Positions 17,551 to 26,509 are shown, counted from the stretch's first letter. The stretch is DNA of 64,000 nt from Pseudarthrobacter sp. W1I19 (GCF_030817835.1 NZ_JAUSZR010000001.1:2480001-2544000), one strand, 5' to 3'. Numbers and translations are program-made. Notes: a model not told the origin generated them from the letters alone.

Positions 17551-17748
17551 GTAGCCTGCGCACGCCACGCAGTAAGAGCGGCCATTGCTTGCCGCGCCAG
17601 CTGGCACCGGTACCGGACGAGAACAGGAAAAGTGCAGGCGACTCGTCCTAGGTTTGGGGGTGGCATATGCCCAATAACCTCATCAGAGGCGTTTCGCGGC
17701 TGGGTCTAAGCCCTCATCGAGGTGCCGGCTTCGTCCAACTCAATGACA
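17551..17748 (-). pseudogene. Decayed DUF4193-type gene, copy 2
   Basis: The reverse strand repeats the pattern of the 7720-7968 relic in broken frames: VIELDEAG, then a stop, later LVRYRCQLARQ, and CVACAG where copy 1 has CVECEG; the stop codon has become TAC. DNA similarity to copy 1 is visible directly (for example the block around CGCGCCAGCTGG at 17596 and 7768). It is more eroded than copy 1. The stretch 17400-17550 before it holds nothing recognisable. Confidence 0.65.
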
Positions 17749-17782
17749 GGCTACGGCCGTCAGCTGCGCTTGCAGACTGCAG

Positions 17783-17853
17783 TGTCGGTAACGGTGGAAA
17801 AGTGAGCCATTGTGACGGCGGCGAAATGGCTCACTTTTCTACCGTCACCGACA
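17783..17853. repeat. 71-bp near-perfect palindrome, probable IS-end pair or MITE
   Basis: Two 29-base arms (17783-17811 and 17825-17853) match at 27 positions around a 13-base centre. The outer ends are TGTCGG...CCGACA, and the inner part of each arm reads AAAAGTGAGCCATT. The TGT...ACA ends and GTGAGCCA repeats recall the terminal repeats of IS21-family elements (from memory, unchecked). There is no transposase between them and no clear target duplication, so it could be an internally deleted element. Confidence 0.7.
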
Positions 17854-18360
17854 GTGACGATCTACAGCTGCGGGTCCTCACCTGCGTCAGGTCAGTCACA
17901 CCCAAGGCTGACACTCGGCTCTTTGTGAGAGGAACAACCGGGATTGATCTATTTTCTAACTAGCAGTCAGTGTGCGCCCGCGGCCCGCCGACAATTTCTC
18001 AAAGGTGAGCGACCAGGCAACCAGTACGAAACGGGTCGCGGGCACGACTACTGCAGTGGCCCTGGGACCAACCGGCAAAATTCAACTCCGTGGCGGCGGT
18101 GCTACGGGGAGATCTCCAGCGGTGCTGAGGGCTTCACGCAGCTGTGCTGCGCGCGGGTCAGCAAGACTCACCGGTTCCGAGGTCAGTTGGAGGTTCTTCT
18201 GTCTCATTTCTGGGTTGCTTCGCTTCTAATTGTTGGTTCGCTTGGAGACATATTCAGGCCTAAAAGTGCGTACGGCAAAGAGGTTGCACTTGTCGCTGCT
18301 CCTTACCGGCGTGCGGCTGTATCAGCCAATCGGGAATCGTTCGATTTTACTGCTGGTGCT
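17854..18360. other. Intergenic, no firm gene
   Basis: About 500 bases between the palindrome and the kinase gene. A reverse-strand frame at 18082-18207 (41 codons, MRQKNLQLTSEPVSLADPRA...) has plausible composition but no ribosome site and no family. It may be another relic. Confidence 0.4.
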
Positions 18361-19329
18361 CTATCGGGAGACCGGTTCCTTGGCTTGGAGGAGGCTGAAT
18401 TCCCCGCGGCGGGGCATGCCTTCCCAGTCGCCGGGAACGAGGCAGGCGAAAGCACCTGTCCTGACGGCGGTGAGTAGCCGGTCGGCCACCTCCAGGCCGG
18501 AGAGGAGCTCAGCGATGTATCCGGCTACGAACGCGTCACCGGCGCCGACCGTGTCCACAGCGCTGATGGGAACGGCGGGTTGCCTGTATTCGGTGCCGTC
18601 GATCAGGGCATAGCTCCCGGCCGCGCCGAGCTTGATGATGACCTGGGCAGGACCGAGGTCGCTGATCCGCTGGGCCAGCTGCGCAGGTGTTCCGTCCCCG
18701 ACAGCAAGTGCTGCTTCCTCCTCCCCCGCGAACACGACGTCGCAGTCTGTGAGGATGCGGCGGTAGTACTTCCCCGCGGCGTCCGGGGGCCACAAGGCGG
18801 ACCGGTAGTTCAGGTCGAAGGAGACCAGGGAGTCTGAACTGCGGGCAGTGGCGATGGCGTACTCAACAGCTTCTGCGGCTGAGACAGAGAGGGCGGGCGT
18901 TATCCCTGTGAGGTGCAGCAGGCGGGCCGTCGCGATGGCTGTGGCCGGAACGTCCTGCGGGCTGAGCCTGGAACCGGCGCTGTTGTGCCGGTAGTACCAG
19001 ACTTTTTGCGTCTCGTTTGTCCGTCGTTCCTTGATCATCAGCCCGGTGGGGGCATCCGGGTCGCGGACGGCTGCGAGATGGAGTCCTTCGCCGCGCAGTT
19101 CCCGCAGGACGACGTCTCCGAGGCTGTCTGCGCCGACGCGGCCGGCCCACGTCACCGGTACCCCCAGGCGTTGGAGGGCGATGGCGAAGTTGCTTTCAGC
19201 CCCGCCGATGCCCAGGCTGAGTGCGGCGTTGTGTGAAAGCGGCCCGAGGGCTTCGGCTTTCATCAGGGCCATTGTTTCGCCTATGGTGACGACCTCGGAA
19301 GCTTCCTGCTGGCCGTTGCCGGTATTCAT
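18361..19329 (-). CDS. kdgK: 2-keto-3-deoxygluconate kinase (PfkB family)
   Basis: The protein has 322 residues from ATG 19329, which overlaps the aldolase stop as ATGA. PfkB features: an N-terminal GIGGAESNFAIALQRLG substrate-binding region and the C-terminal DTVGAGDAFVAGYIAELL with the catalytic Asp and anion hole. KDG kinases phosphorylate 2-keto-3-deoxy sugar acids for KDPG aldolase, and the aldolase gene is immediately upstream in the operon. An upstream in-frame extension to 19632 lies within the aldolase gene and is rejected. As the last gene of a seven-gene operon it completes the route from sugar acid to pyruvate and triose phosphate. Confidence 0.88.
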   Translation of the reverse strand: MNTGNGQQEASEVVTIGETMALMKAEALGPLSHNAALSLGIGGAESNFAIALQRLGVPVTWAGRVGADSLGDVVLRELRGEGLHLAAVRDPDAPTGLMIKERRTNETQKVWYYRHNSAGSRLSPQDVPATAIATARLLHLTGITPALSVSAAEAVEYAIATARSSDSLVSFDLNYRSALWPPDAAGKYYRRILTDCDVVFAGEEEAALAVGDGTPAQLAQRISDLGPAQVIIKLGAAGSYALIDGTEYRQPAVPISAVDTVGAGDAFVAGYIAELLSGLEVADRLLTAVRTGAFACLVPGDWEGMPRRGEFSLLQAKEPVSR

Positions 19330-20012
19330 GGCCGGTCCTCGTTTCCCTTGGGCTGTCGGGCGGATGTCGCGGCGCGAATTGTGTCTGTCAGGTCTCGGGC
19401 CCGTTTCGTCAGTTGTTGTGGGTCGCCTCCAAGGAAGGCGTCCTGGAGCAGGGGCCCTCCCATGCTCACTGCCAGTGCACCGGCGCTGATCCATGCCGGT
19501 GCGTCTTCCAGCGTTACTCCCCCGCTGGGTACGATTTGCAGGTCCGGGAACGGCCCCCGCAGCTGGGCGATGTAGCCGGGGCCCACGACCGATGCGGGAA
19601 ATATCTTCACCGCGGTCGCCCCCGCGTTCCATCCCGTCAGCAGTTCGGTGGGGGTGAGCCCTCCGGGGTAGACCGGGATGTTGGCTGCCGTGCTGGTGAT
19701 GATGATGGCGGGGTCCGTTGTGGGTGTGACCAGGAAGGCGGCCCCGGAATCGAGGGCGAGCCTGGCTTGGGCTTTCGTGGTGATGGTCCCGATGCCGAGT
19801 TCGGCCTCCGCGCCGTACGCCTGGAGCAGGTCTGGCATGGCATCGAAAACGCCGGCACTGCTCAACGTCAGTTCAATAGACCGAATCCCACCCTTCACGA
19901 GGGCCTCAATCACCGGGGCGTATTCTTTGGCGTGCTTGGCCCGCAGGACCGCAACGATCGGGGTGCTCGTCAGGACTGCTGATGGTGCTGGGCGCTGCAG
20001 GGTTGCGCTCAT
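19326..20012 (-). CDS. eda: KDPG/KHG-type aldolase
   Basis: The protein has 228 residues from ATG 20012, coupled to the preceding SDR stop (ATGA). The Schiff-base lysine is in TAVKIFPASVVGPGYI, the conserved Glu in SIELTLSS, and the phosphate site in VPSGGVTLEDAPAW. It cleaves 2-keto-3-deoxy-6-phosphogluconate or a stereoisomer to pyruvate and glyceraldehyde 3-phosphate. It sits between a KDG kinase and an SDR in the sugar-acid operon. The stereochemistry (gluco versus galacto) cannot be told from the sequence. Confidence 0.9.
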   Translation of the reverse strand: MSATLQRPAPSAVLTSTPIVAVLRAKHAKEYAPVIEALVKGGIRSIELTLSSAGVFDAMPDLLQAYGAEAELGIGTITTKAQARLALDSGAAFLVTPTTDPAIIITSTAANIPVYPGGLTPTELLTGWNAGATAVKIFPASVVGPGYIAQLRGPFPDLQIVPSGGVTLEDAPAWISAGALAVSMGGPLLQDAFLGGDPQQLTKRARDLTDTIRAATSARQPKGNEDRP

Positions 20013-20770
20013 CGGGCCATCCATCCGCCGTCAACGGGAAGCACAGTGCCGTGGATGTAGTCAGCAGCGCTGGAAGCCAGGAAGACAACGGCCCCGGAAA
20101 TGTCCTCGGCGGCACCCCACCTGCCTGCGGGAATGCGCGCTGAGATTTGGTCCCGACGCTCATCATCTTCCAGCAAGGCGGCATTCATATCGGTGGCAAA
20201 GTAGCCAGGTGCGATGGCATTGACGTTGATGCCGCGCCCGGCCCATTCGTTGCACAGGGCCTTGGTCAGCTGGGCCACCGCGCCCTTGGAGGCTGCGTAG
20301 GCGGGCACCCGGTAGCCTCCCTGGAACGAGAGCAGTGAAGCGAGGTTGATCATTTTTCCGTACCCCCGGCGCAGCATGTCGGGGGCAAAACCCTGGCAGA
20401 GCTGGAACACGGCGCGGGTGTTCACGTTCATGACGGCGTCGAAATCCGTGAGCGGAAAATCGGTGGAGTCGTGGCGGATTTGGGTGCCGGCATTGTTGAC
20501 CAGGATGTCCACCGACCCGGCTTCGAGGGTGTTGTTGATGGCGGCGGCAATGGAAGCCTCACTGTCCAGGTCGAGCATGACGTGGGTGATGGTCCTGCCC
20601 TGTTCCTGGGCCAGTGTTGCCAGCGCGGAGGGAATGCTGCCGCGTTGGAGTGCGATGACGTCGGCTCCGGCCTGCAGCAGCCCGGCAGCAATTTGTGCGC
20701 CTATTCCTCTGGATGCACCGGTGACGGCTGCTGTCCGGCCGGTCAGATCAAACGGGTTGGTCTCTGTCAT
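20009..20770 (-). CDS. SDR-family oxidoreductase (KduD/gluconate-5-dehydrogenase-like)
   Basis: The protein has 253 residues with a complete SDR core: TGASRGIG cofactor motif, NNAG, ASLLSFQGGYRVPAYAASKG containing catalytic Ser/Tyr/Lys, and PGYFATDMN. The sequence style (FDLTGRTAAVTGASRGIGAQ; DGGWMAR end) is that of 2-deoxy-D-gluconate 3-dehydrogenase or gluconate 5-dehydrogenase enzymes. It overlaps the ADH gene upstream and the aldolase downstream by four bases each. In this operon it likely interconverts keto and hydroxy groups of a sugar acid; the exact substrate is unknown. Confidence 0.87.
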   Translation of the reverse strand: MTETNPFDLTGRTAAVTGASRGIGAQIAAGLLQAGADVIALQRGSIPSALATLAQEQGRTITHVMLDLDSEASIAAAINNTLEAGSVDILVNNAGTQIRHDSTDFPLTDFDAVMNVNTRAVFQLCQGFAPDMLRRGYGKMINLASLLSFQGGYRVPAYAASKGAVAQLTKALCNEWAGRGINVNAIAPGYFATDMNAALLEDDERRDQISARIPAGRWGAAEDISGAVVFLASSAADYIHGTVLPVDGGWMAR

Positions 20771-21816
20771 AGTGAGTCCTCCTGGGCGGGCCGGGGGAAT
20801 GGTTCAGATGATGGTGGGCCGACCATTGTTTTCACTGCTGCGCCTGCTGCCATGGCGTTCTCGAATGCGAGTTCGGCCTGTTCGAGGGGGAAGATGTCGA
20901 CGGGGAGCCGGCCCAGGCCCAGTGCGTTGCTTTCGATGAGTTCAACGGCCCGTTCGATGTCGGCCCGGGTGTAGACCCGCACGCCGAGGACAGTGTTCTC
21001 AGCGAAGGTCAGGGCCTGCAGATCGACCTTGGCGGGGGATTTGTAGACCCCGACCAGGACAATGGTGCCCATGACCCGGACGGTGCCGGCGATTTCGGCG
21101 GCGACGCTGGGGTGGGCGGCGGAATCAAAGACAATGTCCGCGCCATTCCCCCCGGTCATGAGGCGGATGGTTTGGGCGGGGCTGGCCCCGTCCGGGACGG
21201 TATCGAATCCGAGCTGGGCTGCCAGCCGCAGGCGATCGGCGCTGGGCTCGGCAATCAGGACTTTAGCCGCGCCCTCCTGCCGGGCTACCAAGGCGGTCAG
21301 GATGCCGATGGGCCCTGCTCCGTAAATGAGCACGCTTTCCCCGCCGGACAGGCCGGAGCGTTTAACGGCATGGACGGCAACGGCGAGGGGTTCGGCCAGC
21401 GCCACTTGGGAGACGGGCACCGTTTTCTTGACCGGGATCAGGGCGTTCGCGGGAAGCGCGACGAACTCGGCCAGGGAACCTGGTACGTCGATGCCGTAGA
21501 GCTGCAGGTTCTTGCACACGTGCGTGTTGCCCTGGGTGCACGACAGGCACGTGCCGCAGGAGATCAGGGGCTCGACTGTTACCCTGCTGCCGGCACGTGG
21601 TCCGGTAGAGGCGGGGACTTCTACGATGCCGGTGATTTCGTGCCCCATGATCAGCGGTGTCCGGGCCCGGGGATGGGTTCCGCGGAGGATCGAAAAATCA
21701 GTCCCACAGAGCCCCGTCAGTTCCACCCTGACCAGAGCGTAACCCTCGGGTAGCGCGGGGAGGGGAACGTCGCGGTGGGCAATGGTGTCCGGGCCGGTGA
21801 GAACAGCGGCCTTCAT
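20767..21816 (-). CDS. Zinc-dependent medium-chain alcohol dehydrogenase
   Basis: The protein has 349 residues from ATG 21816, which has AAGGAAG eight bases upstream and gives the common MKAAV start. An in-frame ATG at 21873 would overlap the upstream gene as ATGA, like the rest of the operon, and add 19 residues. Catalytic zinc ligands are in LTGLCGTDFS and GHEITG. Four cysteines of the structural zinc are in CGTCLSCTQGNTHVC. The Rossmann motif is YGAGPIGIL. Relatives oxidise polyols or aldonic acids (sorbitol, threonine or L-galactonate dehydrogenase type). In this operon it should feed the dehydratase/aldolase route. Confidence 0.88.
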   Translation of the reverse strand: MKAAVLTGPDTIAHRDVPLPALPEGYALVRVELTGLCGTDFSILRGTHPRARTPLIMGHEITGIVEVPASTGPRAGSRVTVEPLISCGTCLSCTQGNTHVCKNLQLYGIDVPGSLAEFVALPANALIPVKKTVPVSQVALAEPLAVAVHAVKRSGLSGGESVLIYGAGPIGILTALVARQEGAAKVLIAEPSADRLRLAAQLGFDTVPDGASPAQTIRLMTGGNGADIVFDSAAHPSVAAEIAGTVRVMGTIVLVGVYKSPAKVDLQALTFAENTVLGVRVYTRADIERAVELIESNALGLGRLPVDIFPLEQAELAFENAMAAGAAVKTMVGPPSSEPFPRPAQEDSL

Positions 21817-21869
21817 GGCGGCCGCTTCCTTCACATCTCCTGCCCCCTGTGTGGGGGCTGGTTGCAGGT

Positions 21870-22847
21870 TCATACCAGTACTTTCGGGTTGAGGATGTTT
21901 CGGGGTGTGCGGCCGGCGCAGACTTCGATGACGTTTTCGAGCGTGCGGCGTTTGAGCTCGCCGTAGGATTCCTCGCTGTACCATGCCGCGTGGGGGGTCA
22001 GTACCGTGTTTTCCAGGGCCAGCAGCGGGCTGGTGGAGGGCAGGGGTTCTTCTTCGAAAACGTCCAGGCCGGCACCGTAGAGATGCCCGGAGGCCAGCGC
22101 CGCGGCAAGGGCTCCGGTGTCGACGACGGCGCCGCGGCAAGTGTTGATCAGCACGGCCCCGGTTTTCATGCGGGAGAGGCTGTCGGCGTTGATCAGGTGG
22201 TGGGTGCCCGGGTTCAGCGGCACGTGCAGGGAGACCACGTCGGCGCGGGACAGGAGTTCGTCAAACGTCACGACTTTGACTCCGTCCCGGGTTACCGTGC
22301 CGGGGGCCAGCGCAGGGTCGGATCCTATGATGGTGTATCCGAGACCTTTTGCTTTTTGTGCCGTCGCTGATCCGATCAGGCCCAGGCCAACCACGCCGAA
22401 AATGCGGGTGTTGACCCGGTGCAGGGGACGGACGGGAGCCATGTCATGGATACCGCGCCGGACGTCCCGGTCCATCCTGGCCGTGCCCCGGGCCAAGGTC
22501 AGTGCCAGGGCAACGGCATGGTCGCTGACGTCCTCGGTGCCGTAGTCCGGGACGTTGCAGACCGCGACCCCCCGCAGGGTGGCAGCGTGGACGTCGACGG
22601 TGTCGACGCCGACCCCGTACCGGCTGATTGCCTTCAGCCCGGGCAGGGCGTCCAGGACTCGTGCTGTGATGGGTGCGTACTGCACTACCAGCGCCGCGGC
22701 ACCGGCTGCGGCGGCGATGACATCGTCTTCCGAGTGGCATTGGGCGAGGACGAGTTCGATGCCGTGTTCGCGTGCCAGGTCCTGCTCCGTGGAGATGGAG
22801 TCGTGGTCGCAGTCAGTGATGAGGATTTTGGGGGCGGGCATTGTCAT
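21870..22847 (-). CDS. D-isomer-specific 2-hydroxyacid dehydrogenase
   Basis: The protein has 325 residues. The NAD-binding motif is VVGLGLIGSA, the substrate Arg in NTCRGAVVDT, the catalytic Glu in FEEEPLP and the His in TPHAAWYSEES. The AAWYSEES ending is typical of the CtBP/phosphoglycerate-dehydrogenase-like branch. It probably interconverts a 2-keto and a 2-hydroxy acid in the cytoplasm. It overlaps the MFS gene upstream by ATGA. Specificity is not visible, but the context indicates a sugar-derived keto acid. Confidence 0.88.
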   Translation of the reverse strand: MTMPAPKILITDCDHDSISTEQDLAREHGIELVLAQCHSEDDVIAAAAGAAALVVQYAPITARVLDALPGLKAISRYGVGVDTVDVHAATLRGVAVCNVPDYGTEDVSDHAVALALTLARGTARMDRDVRRGIHDMAPVRPLHRVNTRIFGVVGLGLIGSATAQKAKGLGYTIIGSDPALAPGTVTRDGVKVVTFDELLSRADVVSLHVPLNPGTHHLINADSLSRMKTGAVLINTCRGAVVDTGALAAALASGHLYGAGLDVFEEEPLPSTSPLLALENTVLTPHAAWYSEESYGELKRRTLENVIEVCAGRTPRNILNPKVLV

Positions 22848-24193
22848 ACCTCGTACTCAACGGCTTGGTTGTGGGCCTGCTCAGGGTCTTTTGCGCCGGC
22901 GATGGGCGGTTTGACGAGGATCAGCGCGACTGCGCCGAGGATGGCCAGTGTCGCGGCCAGTCCGAACGCTGCGGTCCAGGATCCCAGGTTTTGGATGAGG
23001 AAACCGGTTACGATGGGGGCGATGATGCCGGCAAGATTGGCGCAGAAGTGCACGAAGCCGGTCACGCCCCCGAGGCGGGCCGGGTGGACGAAGTCACGGA
23101 CGATCGCAAAGAACTGCACGTTGGCCAAGTACAGCAGCAGCAGCACGACGGAGAAGAGCCCGACGGCAAGGCCGAGGGAATTCACCGCCGCCAGCGGCAG
23201 GCACAGGGCACCGCTGAGTGCCAGGAAGATACCGGTGGTCCATTTCCGTACCCGGAAAGGTGCTCCGGAGCGGCGGGCGAGCCGGTCCGAAAGAATCCCG
23301 CCGAGCGCGGTTCCGATCGAGCCCGCAACCCATGGCAAGGACCCTGCCCAGGCCAGGCTTGAGAGGTTGATGTGCTGGGTCTGGACCAGGTAGAGGGGGT
23401 ACCAGGAGAGGAACATGAACAGCAACCAGCTGAAGCCAAAGAAGGCCAAGGCATTGGCGATGACGGCGGGCTGGCGGAGGTAGAAACGCAGCGGCGGGAC
23501 GTTTTCGGTGGTCAGTTCCCGGGTCTGGTCGTCCACAGTCGTGATCAGTGCCAGCTCCTCGGCGCTGATCCGGGGGTGATCAGAGGGCTTGTCCCGAAGA
23601 ATCCAGTACCAGCCGGCTGCGATAACCAGGCCGATCGCGCCCAGGACGATAAAGGGGATGCGCCAGTTGTTATTGGACAGCACCAGCAGCCCGGTGACGA
23701 CCGGGATGCCCAGGGCGGCGCCCAAGGGGTTGGCGGCGAACGTCAATCCCATCGCGGTGGCATATTCGCGCTTAGGGAACCAGTTGGCCATGGTGCGGGC
23801 GGTGACGGCGCCCTGCGGTCCTTCGCCGGCACCGAACAGTAGCCGCTGGATGAAGAACGTGGCGAAGTTGAAGCACAAAGCCGTCAGTGCTGTGCACAAG
23901 GACCACCAGGCCGCGGCAAGGGCCATCGTCTTCCTCGGTCCGTACTTGTCCGCCAGCGCGCCGCCGGCGAAACACGCGGGGGCATACGTGAAAGCAAACG
24001 CGCCAAGGATGATGCCCATGGTTCCGGTGCTGAGTCCGAATTCACTGATGATCAGCGGGGCGGCAACACCGAGGGCGGCCCGGTCCCCGTAGTTCAGCAT
24101 CAGGACCGCGGCGTTGGCCCCAAGGACCCGCCACCGGATCCCCCGCTGGGGTTTACGTGCCGGCTTGGCCGGCACTTTGGTTACAGCGCTCAT
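22844..24193 (-). CDS. MFS transporter, anion:cation symporter type (sugar-acid uptake)
   Basis: The protein has 449 residues with twelve predicted membrane segments. MFS motif A is FAGGALADKYGPRKTMALAA. The RRLLFGAGEGPQGAVTARTM pattern (here QRLLFGAGEGPQGAVT) and NWFPKREYATAMGLTF are hallmarks of the ACS group that imports hexuronates, galactonate or glucarate with protons. The basic N-terminus (KPARKPQRGIRWR) is cytoplasmic. It overlaps the dehydratase gene by four bases, and the two encode the first steps of the pathway. The regulator is the divergent LacI protein. Confidence 0.9.
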   Translation of the reverse strand: MSAVTKVPAKPARKPQRGIRWRVLGANAAVLMLNYGDRAALGVAAPLIISEFGLSTGTMGIILGAFAFTYAPACFAGGALADKYGPRKTMALAAAWWSLCTALTALCFNFATFFIQRLLFGAGEGPQGAVTARTMANWFPKREYATAMGLTFAANPLGAALGIPVVTGLLVLSNNNWRIPFIVLGAIGLVIAAGWYWILRDKPSDHPRISAEELALITTVDDQTRELTTENVPPLRFYLRQPAVIANALAFFGFSWLLFMFLSWYPLYLVQTQHINLSSLAWAGSLPWVAGSIGTALGGILSDRLARRSGAPFRVRKWTTGIFLALSGALCLPLAAVNSLGLAVGLFSVVLLLLYLANVQFFAIVRDFVHPARLGGVTGFVHFCANLAGIIAPIVTGFLIQNLGSWTAAFGLAATLAILGAVALILVKPPIAGAKDPEQAHNQAVEYEV

Positions 24194-25278
24194 GAACGGA
24201 CCCCTTCCAGGGCGGTGAAGTCAAGGTCGACGCCGTGGCCGGCGCGTTCGGGAGCTATCGCGAACCCGTCTTCTATCCGCATCGGGTTCATCAGATAGTT
24301 ATCCAGCCCGAATCCGTGGGCTTCCATGTAGCTGCGGTTCGGTGCCGCAGCGAGGGCTTGGACGGTCAGGTCATGTACCCCGTGCGAAGTGACCGGCAGG
24401 TTGTGTGCTTCTGCCAGCGAGCAGATTTTCCGGAACGTCGTGTAGCCGCCGCAGTTACTCACGTCCGGTTCGGGGAAGGACAGGGCGCCGGCACTTATGG
24501 CCTGCTGGAATTCGTAGAGGGTGTGCAGGTTCTCCCCGCCGGCGATCGGCTGGCCTCCGTCACGAAGGATCCGCACATAACCGGCCAGATCATCCGGGAT
24601 CGTTGGTTCTTCTATCCAAACCAGGTTGTATTGCGCCAGTGCCCGGGCCGCGCGGATCGCCTCGTCAGCGCTCCACTTCATATTCGCGTCCACCATCAGC
24701 GGGAACGTGTCCCCCAGGTGGGCCCGCATGGCCGCTACGCGTTCGAGGTCCTCGACCAGGTTCGGCCGGCCGACCTTCATCTTGATGGCACGGAAGCCCT
24801 CCGCCTGGAACCGGTCGGCCTGCTTCAGCAGATCCGCCGTGCTGAGTTCCAGATCGATGCCCCCGGCGTAGACCGGAACCTTCGGGTCGTATCCGCCAAA
24901 GAGCCGCCACAACGGCTCGCCCAGGCGGCGCCCCTTCAAATCCCACAACGCGATATCGATGGCGGAAATGGCTGAGGTCGCGTGGCCACCGCGCCCGGCA
25001 TAGTGCAGCGTCCACCACAGGTCCTGCCAAAGCTTCTCCGTCTGGTCCGCGTCCTGGCCCTGAAGCTTGGGGGCAAGGTAGCGCTCGATCATCACGGCGA
25101 CGGCAGCCCCGCCGTCGTTGACCGTGTAGGTGTAACCGAGCCCGACGGCACCATCACTGTCAGTGACCCTCACGGTGATGAGTTCGAAGTCCAGCATCAC
25201 GCCATGAGTGCTGTCCGTCAGTGCCTGAGCCAGAGGGATTCTGTACAAGTCAGTTTGGATACGTTCAATCTTCGCCAA
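24190..25278 (-). CDS. Enolase-superfamily sugar-acid dehydratase (mandelate racemase/talarate-galactarate dehydratase-like)
   Basis: The protein has 362 residues. The KxK catalytic lysines are in AIKMKVG, metal ligands in MVDANMKW, WIEEPTIPDD and GENLHTLYEF, and the barrel ends with a HGVHDLT histidine. The KxK plus His arrangement fits the mandelate-racemase subgroup, close to L-talarate/galactarate or related acid-sugar dehydratases. It would convert an imported aldonate or aldarate to a 2-keto-3-deoxy acid. It is the first gene of the operon, with its promoter in the 25279-25489 gap. Exact acid unknown. Confidence 0.87.
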   Translation of the reverse strand: MAKIERIQTDLYRIPLAQALTDSTHGVMLDFELITVRVTDSDGAVGLGYTYTVNDGGAAVAVMIERYLAPKLQGQDADQTEKLWQDLWWTLHYAGRGGHATSAISAIDIALWDLKGRRLGEPLWRLFGGYDPKVPVYAGGIDLELSTADLLKQADRFQAEGFRAIKMKVGRPNLVEDLERVAAMRAHLGDTFPLMVDANMKWSADEAIRAARALAQYNLVWIEEPTIPDDLAGYVRILRDGGQPIAGGENLHTLYEFQQAISAGALSFPEPDVSNCGGYTTFRKICSLAEAHNLPVTSHGVHDLTVQALAAAPNRSYMEAHGFGLDNYLMNPMRIEDGFAIAPERAGHGVDLDFTALEGVRS

Positions 25279-25349
25279 GGTTCCTCCTTGAACTTTGAAA
25301 AGGGGCGGGAGAACCGGCGGGTGGGAACAAGGTCCCGAAAAAACCCTTT

Positions 25350-25365
25350 AGAAAACCGGTTTTCT
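25350..25365. promoter_or_regulatory. LacI-type operator of the sugar-acid operon
   Basis: AGAAAACCGGTTTTCT is a perfect 16-bp palindrome with the central CG typical of LacI/GalR operators. It lies in the divergent promoter region, 72 bp before the dehydratase start and 125 bp before lacI, and so can control both. Confidence 0.8.
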
Positions 25366-25489
25366 TGATGGGTTTCACGGTAATATGAAGGAATGGCAGC
25401 TGTCAAGGGTCCGGTGGGATCCATCACCGCTGAGGAGGATCTGCGGTGACTGTTGCGTGGAAGTGAGCGAATTGGGGGAGGATCTAGGG

Positions 25490-26509
25490 ATGAAGTCGGC
25501 ACAAGGCACACGGAGAAGACTGGTGGATGTTGCCGAGCTGGCCGGAGTGACGAAGTCCGTCGCGTCCAGGGTCCTCAACAACGACGCGACCTTGTCGGTG
25601 CGGGAAGAAACCCGCCTCAGGGTCCTGGAATCGGCCAAACAGCTGGGCTATCAACCGCACGCCGGCGCCCAGGCCCTGGCCGGGTCACGGACCAAGGCCC
25701 TGGCGTTACTGCTTCCGGACCTGACAAATCCTGTCTACTCACGCATAACCCGCGGGGCCTACCTGCAGGCCAAGGCAAGAGGCTATGCGATGCTGTTGGC
25801 CGAGGACACCATCGATGAAGGTGTCGATGAACAATTCGCCGATCTGGTGGCCTCCGGACGAGTCGACGGATTGCTCATTGCCTCCGCCCGCCCAGGCCAT
25901 CCCCTGCTGGAGAAATTGCCAAAGACCCAGATCCCGTACCTGTTCGTCAACCGTCCGGTAGCCGGCTCCGGCCGGAACGTCACCATGGATCTTGAAGCCG
26001 CCAGCGCGTGCGCGGTCCAACACTTACAAGATCTGGGACATCGATGCATCGGCCACGTCTCAGGTCCGGAGTCGTTGGGCTTTGGACAGGGCCGGTTCAC
26101 CGGCTTCCTTCAGGCAGCTAAGAAGGCAGGGATACAGGATCCCGCGATCGCGGCCGGGGAATTCAGCGAAAAGGGCGGCTATGACGCTACCCTCCGCCTG
26201 ATGAAAGAACATCCCGACCTCACCGCCATCTATACCAGCACCTTGAATCAGGCGATCGGGACGCTCCACGCGCTCCACGAGAAAGAGGTGCCTGTACCCG
26301 GGCAAGTGTCTGTCATTTCTTATGACGATCTTCCCTTGGCGGAATATCTGCAACCACCCCTGACAACGATCGCCATGCCCTTGGTCGAGCTTGGTAAAGC
26401 CGCCGTGGACGTGCTGTGTGACCAGCTGGCTGGCGGTGAGCCCTGCGACCTGACAATCCCCTCCATTCCGGAGGTGGTGGTGCGCAAATCGACAGCCCGC
26501 ATGCGTTAG
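25490..26509 (+). CDS. LacI-family transcriptional regulator of the sugar-acid operon
   Basis: The protein has 339 residues from ATG 25490, with GGGGGAGG about eight bases upstream. The HTH is LVDVAELAGVTKSVASRVLN followed by a hinge helix (GAQALAGSRT), then a periplasmic-binding-like effector domain (ALLLPDLTNPVYSRITRGAY ... VISYDDLPLAEYLQPPLTTI). A longer frame from 25385 adds 35 residues without a ribosome site. It is divergent from the dehydratase operon, with a perfect palindrome between them. It probably represses until a sugar acid or keto-deoxy intermediate binds. Confidence 0.92.
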   Translation: MKSAQGTRRRLVDVAELAGVTKSVASRVLNNDATLSVREETRLRVLESAKQLGYQPHAGAQALAGSRTKALALLLPDLTNPVYSRITRGAYLQAKARGYAMLLAEDTIDEGVDEQFADLVASGRVDGLLIASARPGHPLLEKLPKTQIPYLFVNRPVAGSGRNVTMDLEAASACAVQHLQDLGHRCIGHVSGPESLGFGQGRFTGFLQAAKKAGIQDPAIAAGEFSEKGGYDATLRLMKEHPDLTAIYTSTLNQAIGTLHALHEKEVPVPGQVSVISYDDLPLAEYLQPPLTTIAMPLVELGKAAVDVLCDQLAGGEPCDLTIPSIPEVVVRKSTARMR

